58,061 nt of DNA from Rhizobiales bacterium CCH10-E5 (GTDB taxonomy: Bacteria > Pseudomonadota > Alphaproteobacteria > Rhizobiales > Beijerinckiaceae), in assembly GCA_001556125.1 (NCBI GenBank), contig LSIG01000132.1:1-58061 (forward strand), in the 5' to 3' direction. The notes beneath the pieces were generated by a model. That model was given only the letters and a program-made list of their open reading frames with translations. It did no database searches and was not told where the DNA came from. A program made the translations under genes and the position numbers. Every line of letters begins with the position of its first letter. Positions within the stretch are counted from its first letter, which is position 1. Of this stretch, positions 47,045 through 58,061 are shown piece after piece.

Positions 47045-50000
47045 ATGGGCAAGCGCGTGAACCAGGCGGCGGCGGCCGTTTCCGCCATCGAGGGTGCCGC
47101 TGCTGGCCTGTCGGGTTCCATGCCCCCGGAATTCCCCCGCCTGCTCTATGGACGCGCCGTCGCCGAGGATCTCGAGGCGCTCCCGCCCGAACTGCTCGCC
47201 CGCTCGGCGGCCGCCACCTTCGAGCATCTGAGCGCGCCACGCCCGCCCGAGGCCATCCATCTGCGCTTCCGGGACGAGGCCTATGCCGAAGAGGGGCGCG
47301 AGCGCCAGCTGACGATTCTCGAGGTCGTCAACGAGAACAAGCCGTTCCTGCTCGATTCGACGCTGGCCGAGCTGGCCGAGCAGGGCCACGAGCCGCGCCT
47401 CGTCTCGCATCCGATCCTGGCCGTCGCCCGGGCCACCGACGGCGCCTTCCTGTCGCTCGCCGGCGAGGCCACGGGGCGCGCCCCCGAAGGCACCCGCCGC
47501 GAAAGCCTGATCCAGATCGTGCTGGAGCGCATCGATTCGCCCGAAGCGCGCGACCGTCTGCGCCTCGGGCTGGAACGCGTCTATGCCGATGTCGGCCTGG
47601 CGGTCGAGGACTGGGCCGCGATGCGCGGCCGCATCACCGAGGTGATCCAGGCCTATCGCGCCAACCCGCCGCCGCTGCCGGAGGACGAGGTCTCCGAGGC
47701 GCTGCAGTTCCTCGAATGGATCGCCGGCGACAACTTCACCCTGCTCGGCATCCGCGCCTACCGCTTCCCCAACGGCGATGCGGCGGCCGATCCGATCGAG
47801 GGCTCGGGCCTCGGCATCCTGCGCGATCCTGCCGTCAAGGTGCTGCGCAAGAACCGCGAGATGGTCACCGTCACCCCGGAGATCCGCGCCTTCCTGGCCA
47901 AGCCGCAGGCGCTGATCATCACCAAGGCGAACGTCAAGAGCCGGGTCCACCGCCGCGTCCATCTCGACTATGTCGGGGTCAAGCTGTTCACGCCCGACGG
48001 GCGGCTCGACGGCGAATTGCGCATCGTCGGCCTGCTGACCTCGAACGCCTATACCGGCAGCGCGCTCGCCATCCCCTATCTGCGCCTCAAGGTCGCCCGC
48101 GTCGCCAAGAACATCGGGTTCGATCCGGCGAGCTATTCCGGCCGCGCCCTCTACAATGTGCTCGACGCCTATCCGCGCGACGAGCTCTTCCAGATCGACG
48201 CCGCGACGCTGGAGAGCTTCGCGCTCGCCATCCTCCAGCTCACCGAACGGCCGCGCATCCGTGCGCTGGCGCGCGTCGACGAGTTCGACCGCTTCGTCTC
48301 GATCCTCGTCTTCATTCCGAAGGACCGCTACGACACCCGCGTGCGCCGTCGTGTCGGCGAGTTCCTGGCGGGCATCTATCAGGGCCGGATCTCGGCCGCC
48401 TATCCGGCCTATCCGGAGGGCCCGCTCGCGCGGACGCACTACATCATCGGCCGCGACGAGGGGAAAACACCCCGCATCGACCGCCCGACGCTGGAAGCCG
48501 GCATCACGGCGATCGTGCGGACCTGGAGCGACGGGCTGAAGGACGTGCTCGACGCGCAGCGCTCGGGCCCCGCCGCTCGCGCGCTGGCGGAGCGTTATGC
48601 CGAGGCCTTCGGCGCCGCCTATCGCGACCGCTTCTCGCCCGCCGAGACGCTGGCCGACATCGACGTCTTGCAGCGCATGAGCGCCGAGCGGCCGCGCTCG
48701 GTCGATCTCTACCGCCGCGAGGGCGACCCGGCGACGCGCGCCAACCTCAAGGTCTTCTCGCGCGGCGCGGCGATCTCGCTCTCGGCCCGCGTGCCCGTGC
48801 TAGAGAACATGGGCTTCCGCGTCGTCAACGAGCGGACCTACAACATCACGCCGCAGCCGGCCGCCGGCGAGGCCGCCGACACCACCCGCGTCTGGCTCCA
48901 CGACATGACGCTGGAGCGCGCCGACGACGGCGAGATCGACGTCGCCCGCCTCGGGCCCGCGCTCGAAGCGGCGATGATGGCGCAGTTCCGGGGGCTCGCC
49001 GAGTCGGACCGCTTCGACCAGCTCGTGCTGGCGGCAGGGCTGGCCTGGCGCGAGGCCTCGCTGCTGCGGGCGCTCGGCCGCTATCTGCGCCAGGTCGGCG
49101 CGCCCTACGCCCAGGGCTACATCGCCGACGCGCTGGCGCGCCATCCGGCGATCGCCGCCGGGCTGGTTGCGCTGTTCATCGCGAAATTCGATCCCCGCCT
49201 CGGCGAGGGCGATCGCGGGCAGAAGATGGAGGCCGAACGCAAGGCTATCGAGACGGCCCTCGACGCCGTCAGCAGCCTCGACGAGGACCGCATCCTGCGC
49301 CGCCTCGTCAACCTGATCGACGCCGCGCTGCGCACGAATTTCTTCCAAATCGGCCCCGACGGGCAGCCGCGCGGCACGATCTCGATCAAATACGACTGCG
49401 CGAGGGTCGATTCGCTGCCGCTGCCGCGTCCGCTCTACGAGATCTTCGTCTATTCGCCGCGCGTCGAAGGCATCCATCTGCGCTTCGGCAAGGTCGCGCG
49501 CGGCGGCCTGCGCTGGTCCGACCGGCCGCAGGATTTCCGCACCGAGGTGCTCGGCCTCGTCAAGGCGCAGCAGGTCAAGAACGCGGTCATCGTGCCCGTC
49601 GGCGCCAAGGGCGGCTTCGTGCCCAAGCACCTGCCGCCGGCCTCCGACCGGGCGGCCTGGTTCGCCGAGGGCACCGAGAGCTACCGCATCTTCGTGCGGA
49701 CGCTGCTTGAGCTGACCGACAATCTCGACGGCGAGACGGTGATTCCGCCGGCCGACACGGTGCGCCATGACGGCGACGACCCCTATCTCGTCGTCGCCGC
49801 CGACAAGGGCACGGCGACCTTCTCCGATACCGCCAACGCGCTCTCGCTGGAGAAGCATCACTGGCTCGGAGACGCCTTCGCCTCGGGTGGCTCGCAGGGC
49901 TACGACCACAAGAAGATGGGCATCACCGCCCGCGGCGCCTGGGAGGCGGTGAAGCGGCATTTCCGCGAGGTCGACATCGACATCCAGACGACGCCCTTCA

Positions 50001-51880
50001 CCGTGGCGGGCGTGGGCGACATGTCGGGCGACGTCTTCGGCAACGGCATGCTGCTCTCGCCGGCGATCCGGCTGGTCGCGGCCTTCGACCACCGCGACAT
50101 CTTTCTCGATCCCGATCCCGATCCGGCCAGGTCGCTGGCTGAGCGCCAGCGCCTATTCGATCTGCCGCGCTCCTCCTGGCAGGACTACGACAAGAGCCTG
50201 ATCTCGGCCGGCGGCGGCGTCTTCTCGCGCCAGGCCAAGAGCATTCCGCTCTCGCCCGCCGTGCAGGACCTGCTCGGCCTGTCCCGGGCCGAGGTCTCCC
50301 CGCCGGAGCTGATGACCGCGATCCTGAAGGCGAAGGTCGATCTGCTCTGGTTCGGCGGCATCGGCACCTATATCCGCGCCTCCGACGAGAGCGACGCGCA
50401 GGTCGGCGACCGCGCCAACGACCCGATCCGCATCACGGGCGGCGAGGTCGGCGCCCGTGTCATCGGCGAGGGCGCCAATCTCGGCGTCACCCAGCGCGGC
50501 CGCATCGAGGCCGCCCGCGCCGGCATTCGTCTCAATACCGACGCGATCGACAACTCCGCCGGCGTCAACACCTCGGACGTCGAGGTCAACATCAAGATCG
50601 CCCTCGCCGGACCGGTCAAGGACGGCCGCCTGCCGGAAGAGGCCCGCAACGCGCTGCTGGCGGAGATGACCGACGAGGTCGGCCAACTCGTCCTGCGCAA
50701 CAACTATCTGCAGACGCTGGCGCTCTCCCTCACCGAGGCCCGCGGCACCGGCGCGACGCCGGGGCTGCGCTATCTGATGCAGACGCTGGAGGCGCAGGGC
50801 CGGCTCGATCGCACGGTCGAGTACCTGCCGAGCGACGCCGTGCTGGCCGAGCGCGAGAAGCGCGGCGAGGCGCTGACACGGCCCGAACTCGCGGTGCTGC
50901 TGGCCTATGCCAAGCTCGCCCTGCACGATGCGCTGCTGGAATCCGAGGTTCCGGACGACCTCTATCTCAACAGCGAACTCGTCCGGTACTTCCCGCAGGC
51001 GCTGCGCGAGCGCTACGCGTCCGACATCGCCGGCCACAAGCTGCGCCGCGAGATCGTCGCGACACAGCTCGCCAACGCCATCGTCAACCGCGGCGGGCCG
51101 ACACTGGTGCCGGTGCTCTCGGCGCTGACCCATGCCGAAATCCCGGCCATCGCTGCCGCTTATGCCGTGGCGCGCGACGCCTTCGATCTGATTTCGCTCA
51201 ACGGCGCGATCGACGCACTCGACGCGAAGCTCTCCGGCAAGGTCCAGCTCGCGCTCTACGGCGCCGTTCAGGACCTGCTGCGCGACCGCATGGGCTGGTT
51301 CCTGCGCCGTGGCGCGGCCAGGCCCGGCACGATCGAGGCGACGGTCTCGCATTACCGCGCCGGCGTCGCCGCCCTGGCCGGGACGCTCGAGACGCTGCTG
51401 CCGGAGGTGCAGGCCCAGGCCCGGCAGGCGCGCATCGCCGTGCTGACCGCCGAGGGCGTCCCCGCCGACCTCGCCGCGCGGATCGCGAGCCTGCCGACGC
51501 TGGCCCAGGCGACGGAAATCGTCGACATCGCCGGGCAGGCCGGCGGCGACATCGCCTCCGTCGCCGCGATCCATTTCGGCGTCGATTCGATCTTCGGCCT
51601 GTCGGCTCTCGCGGCGGCCGCGGCCGCGGTACCGGCGACGGATGATTACGAGCGCCTCGCCCGCGAGCGGGCGATCGAGACGCTGTTTGACGCTCAGGCC
51701 GGCCTGACCCGTGAGATCGCCGCCGGCGGCACGGGGCTCGACGCCTGGCAGGAGGCGCGGCGGGCGGAGGTCGAGCGCAGCCGCAGCACCGTGCAGGCCA
51801 TCGCGGCGTCGGGCCTCTCCCTGCCGAAACTCATGGTCGCCGCCGGCATGCTGGCCGATTTGCCCCGCAAGGGCGCCTGA
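47045..51880 (+). CDS. gdhB: NAD-specific glutamate dehydrogenase, large (GDH-180) type
   Basis: A 1611-residue enzyme of the large NAD-glutamate dehydrogenase family, which converts glutamate to 2-oxoglutarate and ammonia. A regulatory N-terminal half of over 700 residues with ACT-like segments precedes the catalytic domain. The latter has [20 protein letters not shown], then [18 protein letters not shown] with the active-site lysines, and [19 protein letters not shown] in the NAD-binding part. The length is normal for alphaproteobacteria. ATG 47045 ([12 protein letters not shown]) is the likely start; ATG 46991 adds 18 residues. The gene is on the strand opposite the AhpD-like gene. Confidence 0.95.
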   Translation: MGKRVNQAAAAVSAIEGAAAGLSGSMPPEFPRLLYGRAVAEDLEALPPELLARSAAATFEHLSAPRPPEAIHLRFRDEAYAEEGRERQLTILEVVNENKPFLLDSTLAELAEQGHEPRLVSHPILAVARATDGAFLSLAGEATGRAPEGTRRESLIQIVLERIDSPEARDRLRLGLERVYADVGLAVEDWAAMRGRITEVIQAYRANPPPLPEDEVSEALQFLEWIAGDNFTLLGIRAYRFPNGDAAADPIEGSGLGILRDPAVKVLRKNREMVTVTPEIRAFLAKPQALIITKANVKSRVHRRVHLDYVGVKLFTPDGRLDGELRIVGLLTSNAYTGSALAIPYLRLKVARVAKNIGFDPASYSGRALYNVLDAYPRDELFQIDAATLESFALAILQLTERPRIRALARVDEFDRFVSILVFIPKDRYDTRVRRRVGEFLAGIYQGRISAAYPAYPEGPLARTHYIIGRDEGKTPRIDRPTLEAGITAIVRTWSDGLKDVLDAQRSGPAARALAERYAEAFGAAYRDRFSPAETLADIDVLQRMSAERPRSVDLYRREGDPATRANLKVFSRGAAISLSARVPVLENMGFRVVNERTYNITPQPAAGEAADTTRVWLHDMTLERADDGEIDVARLGPALEAAMMAQFRGLAESDRFDQLVLAAGLAWREASLLRALGRYLRQVGAPYAQGYIADALARHPAIAAGLVALFIAKFDPRLGEGDRGQKMEAERKAIETALDAVSSLDEDRILRRLVNLIDAALRTNFFQIGPDGQPRGTISIKYDCARVDSLPLPRPLYEIFVYSPRVEGIHLRFGKVARGGLRWSDRPQDFRTEVLGLVKAQQVKNAVIVPVGAKGGFVPKHLPPASDRAAWFAEGTESYRIFVRTLLELTDNLDGETVIPPADTVRHDGDDPYLVVAADKGTATFSDTANALSLEKHHWLGDAFASGGSQGYDHKKMGITARGAWEAVKRHFREVDIDIQTTPFTVAGVGDMSGDVFGNGMLLSPAIRLVAAFDHRDIFLDPDPDPARSLAERQRLFDLPRSSWQDYDKSLISAGGGVFSRQAKSIPLSPAVQDLLGLSRAEVSPPELMTAILKAKVDLLWFGGIGTYIRASDESDAQVGDRANDPIRITGGEVGARVIGEGANLGVTQRGRIEAARAGIRLNTDAIDNSAGVNTSDVEVNIKIALAGPVKDGRLPEEARNALLAEMTDEVGQLVLRNNYLQTLALSLTEARGTGATPGLRYLMQTLEAQGRLDRTVEYLPSDAVLAEREKRGEALTRPELAVLLAYAKLALHDALLESEVPDDLYLNSELVRYFPQALRERYASDIAGHKLRREIVATQLANAIVNRGGPTLVPVLSALTHAEIPAIAAAYAVARDAFDLISLNGAIDALDAKLSGKVQLALYGAVQDLLRDRMGWFLRRGAARPGTIEATVSHYRAGVAALAGTLETLLPEVQAQARQARIAVLTAEGVPADLAARIASLPTLAQATEIVDIAGQAGGDIASVAAIHFGVDSIFGLSALAAAAAAVPATDDYERLARERAIETLFDAQAGLTREIAAGGTGLDAWQEARRAEVERSRSTVQAIAASGLSLPKLMVAAGMLADLPRKGA

Positions 51881-51906
51881 GCGCCCGCCCAACCGAAAGT
51901 CCCGCA

Positions 51907-52107
51907 ATGACCGAGTCCGTCACCGAAACCGCCAACCGGATCGACCCGAAGCTGCTGGAAATCCTCGTCTGCCCGCTGACCAAGGCGACGCTGGAATACG
52001 ACGCTGCGAAGCAGGAACTGATCAGCCGCGCGGCGAAGCTCGCCTACCCGATCCGCGACGGCATCCCGATCATGCTGCCCGAGGAAGCGCGCCCGCTGGA
52101 CGAGTAA
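51907..52107 (+). CDS. Trm112-family zinc-ribbon-like small protein
   Basis: A 66-residue protein of the Trm112/YcaR family. It contains [17 protein letters not shown] and [18 protein letters not shown], the characteristic sequence. Only one of the usual cysteines (VCP) is visible, so zinc may not be bound, as in many bacterial members. Eukaryotic Trm112 activates methyltransferases; the bacterial role is unclear. It follows gdhB after 26 bases, probably on the same message, and is followed by repeat copy C. Confidence 0.9.
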   Translation: MTESVTETANRIDPKLLEILVCPLTKATLEYDAAKQELISRAAKLAYPIRDGIPIMLPEEARPLDE

Positions 52108-52115
52108 CGAGCGGG

Positions 52116-52202
52116 GTCATTCTCGGGCGGAGCGCAGCGGAGACCCGAGAATGACGCCGATCTCGTCCGGAGAGAGATGGTCGGGTCGAGCCCGACCATG
52201 AC
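52116..52202 (-). repeat. Two-hairpin intergenic repeat, copy C
   Basis: On the minus strand this 87-bp element starts GTCAT and ends ATGAC. Hairpin 1 pairs ATGGTCGGG with CCCGACCAT around loop CTCGA. Hairpin 2 pairs ATTCTCGGG with CCCGAGAAT around a 16-base loop TCTCCGCTGCGCTCCG. Compared with copy B, hairpin 1 has one swapped base pair, with both strands changed together. It lies between the convergent stops of the Trm112 and ubiH-like genes. Confidence 0.87.
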
Positions 52203-52210
52203 GTACCCCG

Positions 52211-53458
52211 TCACAGCGCCTCGCCACGGAGCAGCCGGGGCGGCGCGCCCGCGACGCCGGCCGCCTCGCGGATGAAGAAGCGCTTCAGCCCCGGCAGCCG
52301 GTCGACCAGCCCGAGCCCCAGATCGCGTGCCAGCCGCAACGGCGTCGCGTCGTTGGAGAACAGCCGGTTGAGCCCGTCGGTGACGGCTCCCATCGCCACC
52401 GTGTCGAAGCGCCGGGCCCGCTCATAGCCCTCCAGCACGTCGGCGGTTCCGGGATCGAGTCCGAGACGGGCAGCATCGACGATGACCTCGGCCAGCGCTG
52501 CGACATCCTTGAGGCCGAGATTGAGACCCTGACCGGCAATCGGGTGGATCAGATGGGCGGCGTCGCCGAGCAGGGCCAGCCGCTCGCCGACGAAGCGGCG
52601 AGCCACGCCGAAGCCGAGCGGATGCGCGCTCACCGGGCTCTCCAGCGCGATCTCGCCGAGTTCGAGACCGAAGCGCCGCTCGATCTCCGCGAGCATGCCC
52701 TCTTCATCCAGTGAAAGCAGCGCCGGCACATTCTCGCTGCGCTCGGTCCAGACCATCGAGGAACGATGGCCGAGCCGCCCGCCATCGCTGAGCGGCAGGA
52801 TCGCGAAGGGTCCCGACGGCAGGAAATGCTCGACCGCGCGACCCCCGTGCGGCCGCTCATGGCCGATCGTCGCCACCAGCCCCGACTGGCCGTAATCCCA
52901 GCCGACCCAGCCGATGCCGGCCTGCTCGCGCAACCGGGACCGGGCGCCGTCGGCGGCGACCAGCAGACGGGCCCGCAGCGTCTCGCCACCCGCTAACACG
53001 ACACCAACGCCGGCATCGCCGCTATCGAAGCGCGTAACGCCCTCGCCCCGCAACGCGACCCCCGCCGCGCGGCAGGCGGCGGTCAGCGCCTCGATCAGCG
53101 CTCCGCTGCCGACCATATGGGCGAAGGGCTGCCCGGGCTCGACCTCGCCGTCGAAGGTCAGGAAGACCGGGCGGATGGCATCGCCGCTGCGGCTGTCGGA
53201 GACGACCATCTCGGTCATGGCCTGGGCATCGGCCGCGATCCTGTCCCAGATGCCGAGCGAGCCGAGCATCGCCTGCGCCGCCGCCGCGACCGCATAGGCA
53301 CGCGTGTCGGGGCGCGCCGCTCGCGCGAAGGCGGGATCGGCCACGATGACGGCGAAGGCACCACCCAGCGCCTGTTTCAGCGCGAGCGCGAGCGAAAGCC
53401 CGGCAATGCCGCCGCCGGCGATGACGATCGCCTCGCCCGGCCCTGTCTGCTCGCTCAT
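52211..53458 (-). CDS. FAD-dependent ubiquinone biosynthesis hydroxylase, UbiH/UbiF type
   Basis: A 415-residue flavoprotein monooxygenase. The N-terminal dinucleotide motif GGGIAGLSLAL binds FAD; VAADGARSRLRE is the second FAD and NADPH motif, and LLGDAAHLIHPIAGQGLNLG the third. It hydroxylates the ubiquinone ring during biosynthesis; which carbon it targets cannot be told. ATG 53458 gives the family start MSEQTGPGEAIVIAGG; the open frame upstream overlaps tesB and is not real. It diverges from tesB. Confidence 0.92.
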   Translation of the reverse strand: MSEQTGPGEAIVIAGGGIAGLSLALALKQALGGAFAVIVADPAFARAARPDTRAYAVAAAAQAMLGSLGIWDRIAADAQAMTEMVVSDSRSGDAIRPVFLTFDGEVEPGQPFAHMVGSGALIEALTAACRAAGVALRGEGVTRFDSGDAGVGVVLAGGETLRARLLVAADGARSRLREQAGIGWVGWDYGQSGLVATIGHERPHGGRAVEHFLPSGPFAILPLSDGGRLGHRSSMVWTERSENVPALLSLDEEGMLAEIERRFGLELGEIALESPVSAHPLGFGVARRFVGERLALLGDAAHLIHPIAGQGLNLGLKDVAALAEVIVDAARLGLDPGTADVLEGYERARRFDTVAMGAVTDGLNRLFSNDATPLRLARDLGLGLVDRLPGLKRFFIREAAGVAGAPPRLLRGEAL

Positions 53459-53602
53459 GCGCCGTCCTCCTCGCCGCCACGGGAGCGAAACCCTCCCGCC
53501 TTGACGATCCGGGACGGGTCGGTGCTGATGCGGCGGAACCGGCTGCTGCTGTGCGCGCAAGCCGGCTTCATCGTCAACCCGCCCGCCGCCAGAGCCTGTT
53601 CC

Positions 53603-54472
53603 ATGTCCCAGATCAGCGACTCCCTGATGTCGATCCTCGACCTCGAGCCGCTCGAGCGCAATCTGTTCCGGGGTCGCAGCCCCCGCGTCGGCTGGCCGCG
53701 CGTCTTCGGCGGTCAGGTCATCGCGCAGTCGCTCTACGCCGCCTGCAAGACGGTGGAGGGCCGCCAGCCACATTCGCTGCACGCCTATTTCCTGCTCGGC
53801 GGCGATCCCGAAATCCCGATCATCTACGAGGTCGACCGGCTGCGCGACGGACGCTCCTTCACGACAAGGCGCGTGCTGGCGATCCAGAAGGGCGAGGCGA
53901 TCTTCGCGATGTCCGCCTCCTTTCAGATCGAGGAGCCGGGCTACGACCACCAGATGCCGATGCCGGACGTCCCTCCGCCGGAGGCCCTGCCCGATCGCGA
54001 CGCGATGAGCCGCGATATCCTGCCCAACATGCCCAAGGCGGTGCGCGCCTATTACCAGCGCGAGCGGCCGATCGAGATCCGGCCGGTCGAGCTGCGCCGC
54101 TATGCGGGCACCGGCGAAGCGATGGAGCCGCGCTTCCATGTCTGGATCCGGGCGATGCAGCCGCTTCCCGACGATCCGGCCGTCCACCAAGCGGTGCTGG
54201 CCTATGCCTCGGACCTGATGCTGCTCGATTCGAGCCTGATCGCTCACGGCACCACCGTCTTCGACCCGCAGGTCCAGGCCGCGAGCCTCGACCATGCGCT
54301 CTGGTTCCATCGTCCCTTCCGCGCCGACGACTGGCTGCTCTACGCGCAGGACAGCCCCTCGGCCTCGGGCGCGCGCGGTTTTTCGCGCGGGCTGGTGTTC
54401 GACCGGCAGGGCCGGCTCGTCGCCTCAGTGGCCCAGGAAGGCCTGGTGCGGCCGCGACCAGACCGCGTCTGA
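53603..54472 (+). CDS. tesB: Acyl-CoA thioesterase II
   Basis: A 289-residue double-hot-dog thioesterase. The N-terminal half has LERNLFRGRSP and RVFGGQVIAQSLYAA. The C-terminal half carries the catalytic-type Asp in YASDLMLLDSS, the polar residues in LLYAQDSPSASGARGF and the Gln in VASVAQEGLVR. It hydrolyses a broad range of acyl-CoAs in the cytoplasm. ATG 53603 (MSQISDSLMSILDLEPLE) matches the family. It lies upstream of glnK in the order conserved in related bacteria. Confidence 0.95.
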   Translation: MSQISDSLMSILDLEPLERNLFRGRSPRVGWPRVFGGQVIAQSLYAACKTVEGRQPHSLHAYFLLGGDPEIPIIYEVDRLRDGRSFTTRRVLAIQKGEAIFAMSASFQIEEPGYDHQMPMPDVPPPEALPDRDAMSRDILPNMPKAVRAYYQRERPIEIRPVELRRYAGTGEAMEPRFHVWIRAMQPLPDDPAVHQAVLAYASDLMLLDSSLIAHGTTVFDPQVQAASLDHALWFHRPFRADDWLLYAQDSPSASGARGFSRGLVFDRQGRLVASVAQEGLVRPRPDRV

Positions 54473-55048
<576 letters not shown>

Positions 55049-55080
55049 TCACACGCGATCCTTCCGAGGAGTTTCAAACG

Positions 55081-56547
<1,467 letters not shown>

Positions 56548-56587
56548 GGCGACGCGCCCGGCCGGGCCGACCGGCCATCCAGAGACC

Positions 56588-56617
56588 ATCCCCGGCGGGC
56601 GACCGCCGGGGATTTTT
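56588..56617 (+). terminator. Rho-independent terminator after amtB
   Basis: ATCCCCGGCGG (56588-56598) pairs perfectly with CCGCCGGGGAT (56603-56613) around a GCGA tetraloop, followed by TTTT. It lies 41 bases after the amtB stop and ends the glnK-amtB message before ftsK. Confidence 0.94.
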
Positions 56618-56652
56618 CATGGCCGCAGCACGGCGATGGGGCCATCTCGCCA

Positions 56653-56673
56653 AGGTTAAGCGTGTCTTAACCT
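56653..56673 (+). promoter_or_regulatory. CtrA-type binding site upstream of ftsK
   Basis: TTAA (56656-56659), seven bases, TTAA (56667-56670) is the full CtrA recognition pattern TTAA-N7-TTAA. It sits inside a perfect 8-bp inverted repeat (AGGTTAAG, five bases, CTTAACCT). CtrA is the master cell-cycle regulator of alphaproteobacteria and controls several division genes. The site lies 53 bases before the ftsK start, so it may activate or repress ftsK at a given cell-cycle stage. This regulation is inference. Confidence 0.7.
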
Positions 56674-56725
56674 CGGCTTCCTAACGTGGTCGAAACGGCC
56701 GATGCGATGCGGCCCGCAGTCCCGA

Positions 56726-58061
56726 ATGACGGCCCAGCCCCGCATGCGTACGATCCGACGCTCCTCCTCGCTGATGGACCGCCTGCCCGATCCGGTGCGG
56801 GAGTTCCTGTCGCGCCGCGCCAGCGAGATGACGGGCCTGGCGCTGCTCGCGCTGATGGCGGCCGTGGCCCTGTCGCTGGCGACCTGGTCGGTCGACGATC
56901 CCAGCCTCAACAACGCCACCAGCGGCGCCGTCGCCAACTGGCTCGGTCGGCCCGGCGCCATGGTCGCGGATCTGCTGATGCAGCTGATCGGGCTCGGTGT
57001 CCTGGCGCTGCTGTTCCCGCCGCTGGTCTGGTCGTTGCGGCTCATCCGCTTCCACATCTTCGACCGCGGCGCTCTCAAGCTCGGCCTCTGGATCGTCGCC
57101 GTCGCCGCCACCGCGGCCGTCGGCAGCGCCCTGCCCGCGACGCCGCGCTGGCCGCTCCCGACCGGCATGGGCGGCGTCATCGGTGACGGGCTCCTCTTCG
57201 GCACGCGCAACCTCGCCGGCATCGCCGGCAACGCCGTCGGCGGGCTCGTCGGCTTCCTCTATGCCGGGATCGCCATTCTCGCTGTCACCGCCGCCGCCGG
57301 CTTCGGCTTCGTCAGCGACGAGGATCCGATCCTCGACGAGGACGAGGACGACGAATCCTGGTCGGAAACGGAAGACCGCCGCGACGACGAGCCCGGCATC
57401 GCGGTGATCCTGGTGGGCTGGCTCGCCCATGGCGCCATGGCCATCCGGGGCATGATTCTGCGCCGCCTGCCGCAGCCGCCAAGGGCCGCCGCCCAGGGTG
57501 CCGGCGCATCCGGCGGCCGTGGCCATCTGGAGCCTGTGGCCGCGGCCGGCCGCGTGCGCCGCGAACCGCAATTCGACGAGGGGGCGGCGCGCAAGACCGG
57601 CCTGCGTCCCGAAGCACCCTTCGAGCCGGCGCCGCTGCCGCCCTTGCGCGGACCGCGCGGTGCGCCCGTCGACGAGAGGCCTTTCGATCTCGACGACGAC
57701 GAGCCGCTCGACCTGCGCGACCTCAACGCGCCGCGCGTCACGGCCCCGGCCCCCGGCCCCAAGCCCGGCAAGCGCATCCAGCGCGAGGCGCAGCCCTCGC
57801 TGCTCGACCGCGACGAATTCGAGCTGCCGCCGCTGACCTATCTCTCCGAGCCCCGGAAGCTCCCGGCCAACGCGATCTCGACCGACGCGCTCGAACAGAA
57901 CGCGACGCTGCTCGAGGGCGTGCTCGAGGATTTCGGCGTGCGCGGCGAGATCACGCAGGTGCGCCCCGGTCCGGTGGTGACGCTGTACGAACTGGAGCCG
58001 GCTCCGGGCACGAAGTCCTCGCGGGTGATTTCGCTGGCGGACGACATCGCCCGCTCGATGA
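56726..58061 (+). CDS. ftsK: DNA translocase FtsK, N-terminal part (runs off the window)
   Basis: The frame is open from ATG 56726 to the window end, 445 codons without a stop. The N-terminus (MTAQPRMRTIRRSSSLMDRL) is followed by four membrane helices (about residues 36-60, 75-105, 115-140 and 165-195), an acidic linker (EDEDDESWSETEDRRDDEPG) and a Pro/Arg-rich region. The beginning of the translocase alpha domain then follows, with LEDFGVRGEITQVRPGPVVT and TLYELEPAPGTKSSRVISLA. The RecA-like motor and gamma domain lie beyond the window. FtsK moves chromosome ends at the septum for dimer resolution. An alternative ATG is at 56744. Confidence 0.95.
   Translation, partial: MTAQPRMRTIRRSSSLMDRLPDPVREFLSRRASEMTGLALLALMAAVALSLATWSVDDPSLNNATSGAVANWLGRPGAMVADLLMQLIGLGVLALLFPPLVWSLRLIRFHIFDRGALKLGLWIVAVAATAAVGSALPATPRWPLPTGMGGVIGDGLLFGTRNLAGIAGNAVGGLVGFLYAGIAILAVTAAAGFGFVSDEDPILDEDEDDESWSETEDRRDDEPGIAVILVGWLAHGAMAIRGMILRRLPQPPRAAAQGAGASGGRGHLEPVAAAGRVRREPQFDEGAARKTGLRPEAPFEPAPLPPLRGPRGAPVDERPFDLDDDEPLDLRDLNAPRVTAPAPGPKPGKRIQREAQPSLLDRDEFELPPLTYLSEPRKLPANAISTDALEQNATLLEGVLEDFGVRGEITQVRPGPVVTLYELEPAPGTKSSRVISLADDIARSM

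Noticed and set aside
47038..49710. A long plus-strand frame overlapping gdhB
   Set aside because: The Arg/Pro-rich translation has no domain, and the other frame encodes the full glutamate dehydrogenase with its catalytic motifs.

Overview
The window is a gene-dense, G+C-rich stretch of bacterial chromosome with about 60 protein genes and short intergenic gaps. The gene content points to an alphaproteobacterium of the order Hyphomicrobiales (Rhizobiales). It has the AcpXL very-long-chain fatty acid cluster for lipid A, the 180-kDa-class NAD-glutamate dehydrogenase, the DUF1476 F1-ATPase inhibitor, an IalB-family protein, the ccmABCDG haem-export genes beside acnA, and the order ubiH/tesB/glnK/amtB/ftsK. 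A Bosea-like or related genus is plausible but cannot be proven from this sequence. There are no prophages, insertion sequences, CRISPR arrays or RNA genes inside the window. A strong promoter at the left edge points out of the window, possibly toward an RNA gene.

Layout. 1-9146: an M23 murein endopeptidase, an AEC-family exporter, GluQRS, an AlkA-type glycosylase, an HpcH/HpaI aldolase, DUF1476, and a purine cluster (purC, a lipoprotein gene, purS, purQ; purL is absent). 9147-15740: cytochrome c maturation genes ccmG-ccmD-ccmC and ccmB-ccmA, split by a small gene on the other strand, then aconitase. 15743-17719: a chemoreceptor. 17943-24611: acpXL, fabZ-like, two ketoacyl-synthase-like genes, a ketoreductase, a zinc dehydrogenase and the LpxXL acyltransferase, which together make and attach the C28-class acyl chain of lipid A. 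24679-30594: envelope and unknown-function genes (DUF1223, DUF454, two TPM-domain proteins, LemA, gamma-glutamyltransferase). 30599-40634: RlmN, IalB, oxidoreductases, YkvA, the FtsY/YciB pair, a RluA-type synthase, pterin dehydratase, ThpR, an aldo/keto reductase and a TesA-like esterase. 40641-46940: a YbbA/YbbP-like ABC exporter, a Bax-inhibitor-1 protein, an acetyltransferase, DUF2794 and an AhpD-like protein. 47045-58061: NAD-glutamate dehydrogenase, Trm112, a UbiH-type hydroxylase, TesB, GlnK-AmtB and the N-terminal part of FtsK.

The most interesting signals are these. (i) A family of three two-hairpin intergenic repeats (9175-9263, 27356-27427, 52116-52202) whose stems differ by paired, compensating base changes while the loops stay similar. 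(ii) The first ketoacyl-synthase-like protein of the lipid A cluster lacks the catalytic cysteine and has no cysteine at all; Glu-Gln sits at that site as in chain-length factors, beside a fully catalytic partner. (iii) A low-G+C orphan ribbon-helix-helix gene lies inside the same cluster. (iv) A sigma-54-type promoter precedes glnK-amtB, and a full CtrA-type box (TTAA-N7-TTAA) lies within a 21-bp palindrome before ftsK.

Functions and pathways are inferred from recognised families and visible motifs. No database search was possible.
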